DNA of 64,000 bases from Pseudomonas canadensis (GCF_000503215.1 NZ_KI628540.1:5030-69029), one strand, 5' to 3'. Positions 51,364-59,241 are shown, counted from the stretch's first letter. Translations and numbers: made by a program. Notes: a model not told the origin generated them from the letters alone.

Positions 51364-53769
51364 GTGAAAAAACTCGCCGTTAACAACAATAAAATCTCCC
51401 GCTGGGCGCCGCTGGCCCTGGCGCTCGCGGTCAGTGCCGCGCTCCCTACGGCCTATGCGGCCGACGCCATTCATATCCAGGCCCAGCCCCTCGGCGCGGC
51501 GCTGAGCCAGTTGGGCCAGCAGACTTCCTTGCAAGTGTTCTTCAGCCCCGAGCTGGTCGCGGGCAAGCAGGCGCCGGCAGTAGACGGCAACCTTTCCCCT
51601 GAACAAGCCCTGCGCCAGTTGCTGCAAGGCAGCGGCCTGGACTACCAGATCGACGCCGGTTCCGTCACCTTGCGCCCGCTGAACAGCGGCACCGGTGAAG
51701 CCGGCTCGCCCCTCGAGCTGGGCGCAACCGACATCAAGGTGGTCGGCGACTGGCTCGGCGACGCCAACGCTGAAGTCGTACAGAACCATCCCGGCGCCCG
51801 CACGGTGATTCGCCGCGAAGCCATGGCAGAGCAGGGCGCAATGAATGTCGGCGACGTGTTGCGTCGTGTGCCAGGCGTGCAGGTGCAGGAATCCAACGGC
51901 ACCGGCGGCAGTGATATTTCCCTCAACGTCGGCGTACGTGGTCTGACGTCGCGCCTGTCGCCACGTTCTACCGTTCTGATCGACGGCGTGCCAGCCGCAT
52001 TTGCACCTTATGGCCAGCCGCAATTGTCGATGGCGCCGATTTCAGCGGGTAACCTAGACAGCATCGACGTGGTGCGCGGTGCCGGTTCCGTGCGTTATGG
52101 GCCACAAAACGTCGGCGGCGTGATCAACTTCGTGACCCGTGCCATTCCCGAGAAATTCTCCGGCGAAGTCGGCACCACCCTGCAAACCTCCGCCCACGGC
52201 GGCTGGAAGCACGTGGACAACGCTTTTATCGGCGGCACCGCCGACAACGGTATCGGCGCCGCTTTGCTGTACTCCGGGGTCAATGGCAACGGTTACCGCA
52301 ATAGCAACAATTCCAACGACATCGACGACGTGATCTTCAAGACCCATTGGGCGCCGACCGATCAAGACGACTTCTCGCTGAACTTCCACTACTACGACGC
52401 CAGCGCCGACATGCCCGGCGGCCTGACCCAGAAGCAGTTCGATGCCAACCCGTACCAATCGGTGCGTGACTGGGACAACTTCAGCGGTCGCCGCAAGGAC
52501 GTGTCCTTCAAGTACATCCGACAGATCGACGACCGCACTCAGGCCGAAGTGCTGACTTACTATTCCGACAGTTTCCGCGGCAGCAACATCGCCAACCGCG
52601 ACCTCAAGACGATCGGCTCCTACCCGCGCACCTACTACACCTTTGGCATCGAGCCGCGGGTGTCCCATGTGTTCGACGTGGGCCCGAGTACCCAGGAAGT
52701 CAGCCTGGGCTATCGCTACCTCAAGGAAGGTATGCATGAGCAGGCCACCAGCCTGAACCTGGTCAACAATGTGCCGACGCCGGGTGGGCAGAGCGATGGT
52801 CACGTCTACCAGGACCGCACCGGGGGGACCGAGGCCAACGCGTTCTATATCGATAACAAAGTCGATATCGGCAAGTGGACCATTACGCCCGGTATCCGCT
52901 TCGAGGACATCCGTACCGAATGGCACGACCGCCCGGTGGTTGCCTTGAACGGCACGCGTACCCAGGAAAAACGCCGTGAAGTCCACAACAACGAACCGCT
53001 GCCGGCCTTGAGCGTGATGTACCACGTCTCCGACGCCTGGAAACTGTTCGCCAACTACGAGACTTCGTTTGGCAGCCTGCAATACTTCCAACTGGGCCAG
53101 GGCGGCACAGGCGATCAGACTGCCAATGGCCTGAACCCGGAAAAGGCCAAGACCTACGAAGTGGGTACGCGTTACAACGACAATGTGTGGGGCGGCGAAC
53201 TGACGTTCTTCTACATCGACTTCTCGGATGAGCTGCAATACGTCAGTAACGACGTGGGCTGGACCAACCTCGGTGCGACCAAGCACACCGGCATCGAAGC
53301 CTCGGCCCATTACGACTTGTCGAACCTGGACCCACGCCTGGATGGCCTGACTGCGAATGCCGGCTTCACCTACACCAAGGCCACCTCGGAGGGCGACGTA
53401 CCGTTCAAGGGCCGTGACCTGCCGTTGTATTCACGTGAAGTGGCCACCTTGGGCCTGCGCTACGACGTCAACCGCTGGACCCATAACCTGGATGTGTACG
53501 CCCAGTCCGGCCAGCGCGCACCAGGCACGACAAGCACCTACGTCACTCAGGGCACAGCTGACGGTCAGTACGGTGATATCCCCGGTTACGTCTCAGTCAA
53601 CGTACGCAGCGGTTATGACTTTGGCGAGCAGTTGTCCAACCTGAAGCTGGGTGTGGGCGTAAAAAATGTCTTCGATCAACAGCACTACACCCGTTCCAGC
53701 GACAACAATGCCGGGTTGTACCTGGGCGAGCCGCGTACGTTCTTCGTACAGGCCAGCGTCGGGTTCTGA
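51364..53769 (+). CDS. fecA: Ferric citrate-type TonB-dependent transducer
   Basis: An 801-residue outer-membrane receptor similar to FecA. The signal peptide ends at LPTAYAADA. The STN domain (about 32-110) includes IHIQAQPLGAALSQLGQQTSLQVFFSPELV. The plug has VGDVLRRVPGVQVQESNGTGG, NVGVRGLTSRLSPRSTVLIDGVPAAFAPYGQPQLSMAPIS and VVRGAGSVRYGPQNVGGVINFVTR. The barrel ends in FVQASVGF. The plug motifs are those of FecA and not of hydroxamate receptors, so ferric dicitrate is the likely ligand. The start is GTG or the adjacent frame reading at 51364; no Fur box precedes it, consistent with control by FecI. Confidence 0.88.
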   Translation: MKKLAVNNNKISRWAPLALALAVSAALPTAYAADAIHIQAQPLGAALSQLGQQTSLQVFFSPELVAGKQAPAVDGNLSPEQALRQLLQGSGLDYQIDAGSVTLRPLNSGTGEAGSPLELGATDIKVVGDWLGDANAEVVQNHPGARTVIRREAMAEQGAMNVGDVLRRVPGVQVQESNGTGGSDISLNVGVRGLTSRLSPRSTVLIDGVPAAFAPYGQPQLSMAPISAGNLDSIDVVRGAGSVRYGPQNVGGVINFVTRAIPEKFSGEVGTTLQTSAHGGWKHVDNAFIGGTADNGIGAALLYSGVNGNGYRNSNNSNDIDDVIFKTHWAPTDQDDFSLNFHYYDASADMPGGLTQKQFDANPYQSVRDWDNFSGRRKDVSFKYIRQIDDRTQAEVLTYYSDSFRGSNIANRDLKTIGSYPRTYYTFGIEPRVSHVFDVGPSTQEVSLGYRYLKEGMHEQATSLNLVNNVPTPGGQSDGHVYQDRTGGTEANAFYIDNKVDIGKWTITPGIRFEDIRTEWHDRPVVALNGTRTQEKRREVHNNEPLPALSVMYHVSDAWKLFANYETSFGSLQYFQLGQGGTGDQTANGLNPEKAKTYEVGTRYNDNVWGGELTFFYIDFSDELQYVSNDVGWTNLGATKHTGIEASAHYDLSNLDPRLDGLTANAGFTYTKATSEGDVPFKGRDLPLYSREVATLGLRYDVNRWTHNLDVYAQSGQRAPGTTSTYVTQGTADGQYGDIPGYVSVNVRSGYDFGEQLSNLKLGVGVKNVFDQQHYTRSSDNNAGLYLGEPRTFFVQASVGF

Positions 53770-53779
53770 TTGAAAAAGT

Positions 53780-53807
53780 GCCGCTCTTCCTGATCCAGGA
53801 GAGCGGC
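53780..53807 (+). terminator. Hairpin after fecA
   Basis: GCCGCTCT and CCTG pair with CAGG and AGAGCGGC, a 12-bp stem with a single bulge, 10 bases past the fecA stop. No U-tract follows. A plausible terminator. Confidence 0.5.
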
Positions 53808-53889
53808 AAGTCCTGCCGATAGAGTGGGTTGTCTCTCACTCGTCCAGATGCTCTTCCTACTTCAATTCTGGAAAATTTCAGCGCTCTCA

Positions 53890-53918
53890 GGAACCGGCTC
53901 CTACCGTTCTGCCACTCA
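53890..53918 (+). promoter_or_regulatory. hrp box (HrpL-type ECF promoter), first copy
   Basis: GGAACC at 53890-53895 is followed after 16 bases by CCACTCA at 53912-53918. This is an exact match to the hrp box consensus GGAACC-N15/16-CCACNNA recognised by the type III regulator sigma factor HrpL. It lies 76 bases before the ATG of the next gene. Confidence 0.75.
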
Positions 53919-53993
53919 GCAAATGCCTGCCTTCGCTGGCTTCCTTGGCGATTCAAGGTCAGGCACTTGAATACACCGAACTGGAGAACTGGA

Positions 53994-54926
53994 ATGTCGG
54001 TATCAGCATACAATCAGAGCGTCGCTCCTAATTTTGATAAAACTTCCCCCGGAGCGGAAAAACCCAGTAACGAACGGTCTGCCACCGCAACACGTGCTCA
54101 GGTCTCGGCAGGCATCCATTTCACCTCGCATTCCAGTCATTGCGGCCCGATATTCGGCGGCCCACCGCTGCGCCCACTCCCAGAAAATGTGCGCCCGAAC
54201 CCCGGCCCACCGCCGCGCCCACTCCCAGAAAATGTGCGCCCGAACCCCGGCCCACCGCCGCGCCCACTCCCAGAAAATGTGCGCCCGAACCCCGGCCCAC
54301 CGCCGCGCCCACTCCCAGAAAATGTACGCCCGAACCCCGGCCCACCTCCGCGTCCGACCCCGGTGTTGCCGGACCCTCATTATTCAAAGCAGAGCAACGA
54401 GCAATTGGCCCAGGCGCTTTTGAACAATTATGACGCGTTCAGGGGGCGCTGGCCTTCGCGCTCCGTCACGCAACAGAGTTTGGAAAAAATGGCCAATCGA
54501 CCGTTGACCGGTAACCCTTCAACGGACGCGAATATTCGGCTGGCGAACGAACTGCTGCGTCGTCCTGGGCTGCTGCAATCGCTCGATCGAAATGGCAGCA
54601 CCGGTGGACTGGACGGGCGTTTGTCCAAGGGCGATATCAGGAGCTTTATTCAGTCAGACAACCCGTTGAAGTCGAAAGACGACAAGCAACTCGTTCAGGA
54701 AATGCTGAATCATTTCAATGAATTGAAAGGTGGATTCTGCAGCGGCACGATCAAGCTTCGTGACCTCCATGCGCTTGCGATGCGCCATCCATGCAGCGAT
54801 CATCTCGTCCAGTTGGCGCGGGAGGTCATGGCGCGTTCGAACCTGATGTCGGCTATGGACAACGTTCACAGTTGGCAGCGCGATGGAAAGATCTCTCGAC
54901 AGGAATTGGACGCACTGCTTCGTTAG
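53994..54926 (+). CDS. Putative type III secretion-associated effector with proline-rich tandem repeats
   Basis: A 310-residue protein. Residues 1-55 are polar and Ser/Thr/Asn-rich, as in type III secretion signals. Residues 60-119 are four exact copies of RPLPENVRPNPGPPP. Two related modules follow: 133-219 and 226-309, each with a helix of the form LANELLRRPGLLQSLD or LAREVMARSNLMSAMD, then an EF-hand-like loop (DGRLSKGDI; DGKISRQEL). The arrangement recalls HrpK/NolX-like type III proteins, though I cannot name it firmly. A perfect hrp box lies upstream. ATG at 53994 has CTGGAGAACTGG upstream. Confidence 0.65.
   Translation: MSVSAYNQSVAPNFDKTSPGAEKPSNERSATATRAQVSAGIHFTSHSSHCGPIFGGPPLRPLPENVRPNPGPPPRPLPENVRPNPGPPPRPLPENVRPNPGPPPRPLPENVRPNPGPPPRPTPVLPDPHYSKQSNEQLAQALLNNYDAFRGRWPSRSVTQQSLEKMANRPLTGNPSTDANIRLANELLRRPGLLQSLDRNGSTGGLDGRLSKGDIRSFIQSDNPLKSKDDKQLVQEMLNHFNELKGGFCSGTIKLRDLHALAMRHPCSDHLVQLAREVMARSNLMSAMDNVHSWQRDGKISRQELDALLR
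54171..54350 (+). repeat. Four 45-bp tandem repeats in frame
   Basis: Four direct copies with period 45 start at 54171, 54216, 54261 and 54306. The first three look identical; the last has GTAC for GTGC and changes at its end. Each encodes RPLPENVRPNPGPPP. The near-identity at the DNA level points to recent expansion by slippage or recombination. Confidence 0.93.
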
Positions 54927-55093
54927 ACCTGGGGCCCCCTGCTGTGCACTACACGGCAGGGGGGCGGCAAGCGCTTGGCGCAGCCATACCCTCCAATCAG
55001 GTGGAGCTGGTTGCAAAGAGCTACCACCAAGAAAATATCCACCGGTTATTGAATGCCGATGGGGGCCTTCATCTACCGGATTAGGTCTGGACC

Positions 55094-55342
55094 ATGAACT
55101 CGACAACATTTGAATCCCGATACTCTCAGTACAACGCCCCGAACTTGGCTGCACTTGCACAAGAGGTAAAAAATCCAAGAGAGCCAAAGGGGCTCAACCT
55201 CACATCCTCGCCGAAGTTCAGCTTCAAGGCGCCCACCGCCGAAGATTTTGACAAAGGTTCTCGGGTGTTGACGGAGGAGTCGGCGCCCAGTTCTGTAATT
55301 TCCATGTTAGCCAGTTTTTGGAGCAAGTTGTCCCGGCGCTAG
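55094..55342 (+). CDS. Small hypothetical protein between the hrp-box genes
   Basis: An 82-residue soluble protein starting MNSTTFESRYSQYNAPNLAALAQEV and ending ISMLASFWSKLSRR. It has no signal peptide, membrane segment or recognisable domain. The first half is Asn/Ser-rich, as in secreted type III substrates. It lies 167 bases after the first effector-like gene, in the same direction, with no terminator or separate hrp box seen, so it may share that transcript. The ribosome-binding site is weak (TAGGTCTGGACC). It could be a small substrate or chaperone, or a chance ORF. Confidence 0.45.
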   Translation: MNSTTFESRYSQYNAPNLAALAQEVKNPREPKGLNLTSSPKFSFKAPTAEDFDKGSRVLTEESAPSSVISMLASFWSKLSRR

Positions 55343-55457
55343 ATGTCGTTGTTTTTGAGCAGTGGGATTTTCCAGGGTGGGGATGCGCGGCAGGGGATCT
55401 GGTTACAAGCGCTTAACATTCCCTGAGGCATATCCAGTGTTTTGGATGACTGTCTTC

Positions 55458-55485
55458 GGAACCGTTGTTTTCTGGGGACCACTCA
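55458..55485 (+). promoter_or_regulatory. hrp box (HrpL-type ECF promoter), second copy
   Basis: GGAACC at 55458-55463, 15 bases, then CCACTCA at 55479-55485: a second exact match to the hrp box consensus, 94 bases before the next gene's ATG. Two independent matches, both ending in the same CCACTCA, in front of related genes make chance unlikely. Confidence 0.75.
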
Positions 55486-55578
55486 ATCGCTGCTTGTGCC
55501 ATCTTGATTTCGATGCCTTTTCGAAGATCAGGCAATCAAGGCCCAGGCTACGAAATCTAGATAGGGTGGAGGTGAATC

Positions 55579-56490
55579 ATGATTGGTCGTGTCAATAATC
55601 TGAGCTATACGCAAACGGCTGGGTCCAACACACCTGGGCCAACGGGGAGCGGTCAGTCTCGCTTTGAGGTCGATGCGCGTGCGCTGGGTAAGCCGCTGCC
55701 GGCGGCGCAGCCATTCAACACCCGTTTCGCGAACGGCGCCGACCGGCACTTCGACGGCCAGAATATGTATGGAGGCATGACAAAAGTTGGCAACCCCTTC
55801 GTCAGCTCGGATGACCATCTGCTGGCGACTGATTTGAAGAACAACCTGCCATTGCTGGACGCCTTCAAGAAAGATGGCCGGCTGACCCAGAACTCCTTAC
55901 AAGAGATAGCCAAAGAGGAGCCCAGCAGCAGCAAGGTCTCAGAGCGCACCATTATGTTGGCGCGAGAGATACTTAACCGGCCCCGATTGAACGATGCGAT
56001 TACTGCCAAGGGTGGCGAAATCACTCATGACAGCCTGACCAAGGCTGGCGACTCACAGATCGGCAATACCAACCCCAATACACAAAGCGCGGACCCGTTC
56101 CATGCGAAAACCGACGCTCAGGTCGTCCAGGCATTCAGAGGTATGTTTGATGATTTCAGGGATAAGTCCGAAGACCGCACATTCTTTTTCGAAAAACACC
56201 GGTACGTCAAAAAAGACACACTCATCGAGATCAGCAAGGATCCGAACCAGACTGATAAGAACGGCGAGCCTTTACGCGATGTGCGCACCGGGTTTCCCTT
56301 GAAAATGTACAGCGAACAACAGGTCTACCTGGCCAAGAATTTGATGGAACGACCAGGATTGATAGCCTCTCTGGACAGTCATAAAGCCAACGGCTACAAC
56401 ATCTTCGGCAGTCATAACGACGATGGTTGGTTGAAGAACTACAGCATTGACCGCTGGCTGGAGAACGACAAGGCAGAGAAGGGGAAGTAA
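55579..56490 (+). CDS. Putative type III secretion-associated protein related to the upstream effector
   Basis: A 303-residue soluble protein. Residues 1-50 are Ser/Thr/Asn/Gly-rich. It contains the same kind of helix as the upstream protein: IMLAREILNRPRLNDAI (about 125-140) and VYLAKNLMERPGLIASLD (about 250-267). Each is followed by a polar loop (GGEITHDSL; NDDGWLKNYSIDRWL), and DAQVVQAFRGMFDDF parallels KQLVQEMLNHFNEL. The two proteins are thus diverged paralogues built on one repeated module. A perfect hrp box and a strong ribosome-binding site (GGAGGTGAATC) precede it. The family name is uncertain (HrpK/NolX-like). Confidence 0.62.
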   Translation: MIGRVNNLSYTQTAGSNTPGPTGSGQSRFEVDARALGKPLPAAQPFNTRFANGADRHFDGQNMYGGMTKVGNPFVSSDDHLLATDLKNNLPLLDAFKKDGRLTQNSLQEIAKEEPSSSKVSERTIMLAREILNRPRLNDAITAKGGEITHDSLTKAGDSQIGNTNPNTQSADPFHAKTDAQVVQAFRGMFDDFRDKSEDRTFFFEKHRYVKKDTLIEISKDPNQTDKNGEPLRDVRTGFPLKMYSEQQVYLAKNLMERPGLIASLDSHKANGYNIFGSHNDDGWLKNYSIDRWLENDKAEKGK

Positions 56491-56548
56491 GGTATGCAGG
56501 CGCGCATCTGCGGCTTGAAAGCCTCAAGCCGACGATGCCGCCCTACGT

Positions 56549-57700
56549 TCAGACCCGCAAGACTTTTCCACTGACAGCCACCGCCACAAGTAACCCTCCA
56601 ATTAACAGGAAGGCGGTGGCCAGGCTGCTGCCATGGGCGATGAATCCGATTACCGCCGGCCCAGCCAATATCCCTGCATAGCCCAGGGTGGTGATGGCCG
56701 GCACGGCGATATGTTCTGGCATGACGGTCTGCTTGCCAACAGCGGTATAGAGCACCGGCACGATATTGGAGCAACCGGCACCTATCAGTGCATAACCCAG
56801 CAAGGCCATTTCCCAGGCCGGAGACAATGTGGCAAGGAATGTACCTGCCGCCGCCAGTGCGCCGCCGGCTACGATCACCCGCGTAGCGCCCAGTCGGCGC
56901 ACGATGGCATCGCCGGTCAATCGCCCGGCCGTCATGGTCAAGGCAAAGGCCGCGTAACCCAAACCTGCATAGGCTTCGTCCACGCCGCGTTCGGCACTGA
57001 GGAACACTGCGCTCCAGTCGAGTACCGCACCCTCGGCCAGGAACACGATAAAACACAGGCAACCGATGAACAGCACCACGCCGTGGGGCACGGCAAACGC
57101 CGGGCCCGAACTCTCGCTGCCGTAGGGCAGCAAGTGCGGCGCGGCCTTGAGCAGTGCCGCCAGCGTGATGACGATCACTACCAGGGTCGCCTGCAGTGGC
57201 GACAGTCCTAGCCCCAGTAACGCCGAAACGCCCGCCGCACCGACAATCCCACCCAGGCTGAACAGCCCGTGAAAGCCCGACATCATGGTCTTGCCGCTGG
57301 CTCTCTCGACGATCACCGCCTGCAGGTTGACCGTGGAGTCCACGGTGCCGAGGCCGGCACCGAACAGGAACAGCCCCGCCATCAATAACGGAATTGAGCT
57401 GACCGTCGCCAGCATCGGCAATGCCAGGCAGATCATGATCGTCCCGGCGCTGAGCACGCGACGGCAGCCAAAACGCGATGCCAACGCACCGGCGGCCGGC
57501 ATGGCAATGATCGAGCCGACACCCAGGCACAGCAACAACAGGCCCAGTGTGCCTTCGCTCAAATCCGCACGGGCCTTGGCATAGGGCACCAGCGGCGCCC
57601 AGGCTGCGATGCCGAATCCGGCAATGAAGAAAGCGATACGGGTCGACATTTGCTCCAGCCGTCCGGGAACCACGGGCGCTGAGGTGGGGATGGCAGTCAT
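56549..57700 (-). CDS. MFS transporter (FucP/YbjJ-like)
   Basis: A 383-residue major-facilitator transporter with about twelve membrane segments: the first is IAFFIAGFGIAAWAPLVPYAK, the loop 2-3 motif is GALASRFGCRRVLSAG, and the mid-protein loop is SGFHGLFSLGGIVGA, which is typical of the YbjJ/FucP-like group. The start is ATG at 57700 with AAGGATTTTTC upstream; an in-frame extension to 57862 has no such support and crosses the inverted repeat. The substrate is unknown. Confidence 0.87.
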   Translation of the reverse strand: MTAIPTSAPVVPGRLEQMSTRIAFFIAGFGIAAWAPLVPYAKARADLSEGTLGLLLLCLGVGSIIAMPAAGALASRFGCRRVLSAGTIMICLALPMLATVSSIPLLMAGLFLFGAGLGTVDSTVNLQAVIVERASGKTMMSGFHGLFSLGGIVGAAGVSALLGLGLSPLQATLVVIVITLAALLKAAPHLLPYGSESSGPAFAVPHGVVLFIGCLCFIVFLAEGAVLDWSAVFLSAERGVDEAYAGLGYAAFALTMTAGRLTGDAIVRRLGATRVIVAGGALAAAGTFLATLSPAWEMALLGYALIGAGCSNIVPVLYTAVGKQTVMPEHIAVPAITTLGYAGILAGPAVIGFIAHGSSLATAFLLIGGLLVAVAVSGKVLRV

Positions 57701-57872
57701 GAAAAATCCTTGGTTTTGCGTTCTACGAACGATGTCCGGCGTGACATCCTTGCACATCAGGCCGTGGCACGCGAGCCGGGTTCCCTTGGGATTGCGGCGG
57801 TCGGGAATTTTATTTTTACACATCTGGAACGTCAGTACGGCTCGCCGCCACACAAGCAGCATTGAGTGTGTA

Positions 57873-57960
57873 GGAGGCGGTCTGGAAGGTGCGTAATCCC
57901 TGCGGGGGCTTTTGAACCCCAGGGTTCTCTCGGTGGATTACCACCTTCCAGGCCGCCTTC
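57873..57960. repeat. Long inverted repeat able to form an 88-nt hairpin
   Basis: The left arm (57873-57899) and right arm (57935-57960) are near-exact reverse complements (GGCGGTCTGGAAGGTG with CACCTTCCAGGCCGCC). A second internal stem is possible between CCCTGCGGGG and CCCCAGGG. The element lies in the 269-base gap between the MFS gene and the small minus-strand ORF, on the transcript leader of the MFS gene. It may be a terminator for the upstream gene, a structured leader, or part of a small mobile palindrome. It contains no gene. Confidence 0.8.
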
Positions 57961-57969
57961 GGCACCTGG

Positions 57970-58182
57970 TCAGGCAGACGTTGGCCCATAGACGTTGACC
58001 TCAACCACCTCGGCGCTACCCTTGTAACTCTCGATCACTACCCTATCCGCCGCTGTGGCGTGCAGTGACAGGCGGCGAGGATGGCGCAGGAGTTTGCGGG
58101 CATCGGCCTGATGAAAACGTCCATCCAGGGGAACTGAGCGTGTAGTGCTTGCAGGATGGTGTATAGCGTCGAGATCCCACAC
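57970..58182 (-). CDS. Small hypothetical protein
   Basis: A 70-residue ORF with a GTG start preceded by AAGGAGGAGCAGATT, an excellent ribosome-binding site. The sequence (WDLDAIHHPASTTRSVPLDG, and near the end VVIESYKGSAEVVEVNVYGP) is soluble and shows no known domain; its strand-rich C-terminal part looks protein-like. It diverges from the DapF-like gene. The function is unknown and a remnant of a longer gene is possible. Confidence 0.5.
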   Translation of the reverse strand: MWDLDAIHHPASTTRSVPLDGRFHQADARKLLRHPRRLSLHATAADRVVIESYKGSAEVVEVNVYGPTSA

Positions 58183-58223
58183 AATCTGCTCCTCCTTCAG
58201 CACATGCCCAAGTGGACGACCTC

Positions 58224-59198
58224 ATGGCACTGTTCTACGACGCCCGCGGCAATATCTACGGCGTGGTCAGCCCGGCCTCATTGAGAGACGCGGGCATTGC
58301 TGTACCCGAGAGCGCTGCGCGGGCTGCGCGTACCCGCAGCAACTGGACATCGTCGGCTATCGCCGCCGAATGCAGTTGGGGCTCGCTACCACGTCCGGCC
58401 GGTGCCAAGGCTCATCGCTGTGATGGCTTGCTGGTCGGGCCGTTCCAGGCCGAGCCGCCGTTTGACCTGCTGATCGTCAACACCGACGGCTCCCTGGCCG
58501 AACGCAGTGGCAACGGCTTGACGATTTTCGCCCAGGCACTCACCGACCAGGCCCTGATGAGTGAGGCCTGTGAGTTGCGGGTGCACCACGACAAATCGGA
58601 CGCGGCATCACCCGTGTCGACACGGGTTGAACCGGCAATCCTTGAACAGGTGGCGGGGTTCTGGCTTGAGTTGGGGAGGCCGGGTTTCGGGCCCGAGGCG
58701 GTGGGCGCGCAGAGGGATGTGGATGAAACTGGACTGAGTCATGTGAGCGAGTTGGCGGCGATCGACCCACAGTGGGCAACCAGCCAATTTGTGCGGGTGG
58801 GTAACCCCCATTGCGTGACGCTGGTCGAGCAGGTGTCGGCGTTGCCGGACAACACACAGATGCGGCAACCCGCCCTGTTCGAACCCTTGAAGGCCATTGC
58901 GTTTGCACCGCCTGCGGGTAGTGGCCGGCCCTGTGCGGCAGGGGTGAACCTGCAATGGGCGGCGCGCCAGCCCGGCAATCGAGTCATCGCACGGGTATTC
59001 GAGCGGGGAGAGGGGCCCACCGCGTCTTCCGGAACCAGCGCCAGTGCGGTGGCGTGTGCCGCCTGGCGGGCGGGCTGGGTCGAGAGTGGCGAGGTGTCGG
59101 TGGTGATGCCAGGTGGCATTGCGCCGGTTCGCTTGCTCACTCAGGGCGAGACGTTGCTGAGCGTCAGTCTGTTCGGCACTGCGCTGCTGCAGGCATGA
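58224..59198 (+). CDS. Diaminopimelate epimerase-like protein lacking catalytic cysteines
   Basis: A 324-residue protein with the two-lobed DapF/PhzF fold. Lobe 1 ends in NTDGSLAERSGNG, where DapF has NADGSExxMCGNG: Ser95 replaces the catalytic cysteine. Lobe 2 has TASSGTSASAVACAAW where DapF has ETxACGTGACA: Ser269 replaces the second cysteine. GNPHCVTLV and the N-terminal LFYDARGN are conserved. Without the cysteine pair, classical epimerase chemistry is unlikely; PhzF-type isomerisation or another role is possible. ATG at 58224 starts the fold naturally; a GTG at 58212 is an alternative. Confidence 0.78.
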   Translation: MALFYDARGNIYGVVSPASLRDAGIAVPESAARAARTRSNWTSSAIAAECSWGSLPRPAGAKAHRCDGLLVGPFQAEPPFDLLIVNTDGSLAERSGNGLTIFAQALTDQALMSEACELRVHHDKSDAASPVSTRVEPAILEQVAGFWLELGRPGFGPEAVGAQRDVDETGLSHVSELAAIDPQWATSQFVRVGNPHCVTLVEQVSALPDNTQMRQPALFEPLKAIAFAPPAGSGRPCAAGVNLQWAARQPGNRVIARVFERGEGPTASSGTSASAVACAAWRAGWVESGEVSVVMPGGIAPVRLLTQGETLLSVSLFGTALLQA

Positions 59199-59206
59199 AG
59201 TTTTTT

Positions 59207-59241
59207 AACGGCTGACGCTGTAAATCAGTGTCGGCCGTTTC
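59207..59241 (+). terminator. Terminator after the DapF-like gene
   Basis: AACGGCTGACGCTG pairs with CAGTGTCGGCCGTT over a five-base loop (14 bp with two G-U pairs in RNA), followed by TCTAT. Likely an intrinsic terminator. Confidence 0.7.

Noticed and set aside
54003..54387. Minus-strand ORFs across the tandem repeat
   Set aside because: Repeats of length divisible by three open every frame; the plus frame has the start, ribosome-binding site and continuing coding sequence.
57882..57950. tRNA-like sequence inside the long palindrome (GGAAGGT...ACCTTCC ends and a GGGG/CCCC arm)
   Set aside because: No D-arm GG, no proper T-loop, an 8-base central loop and no CCA. The pairing is fully explained by the inverted repeat.
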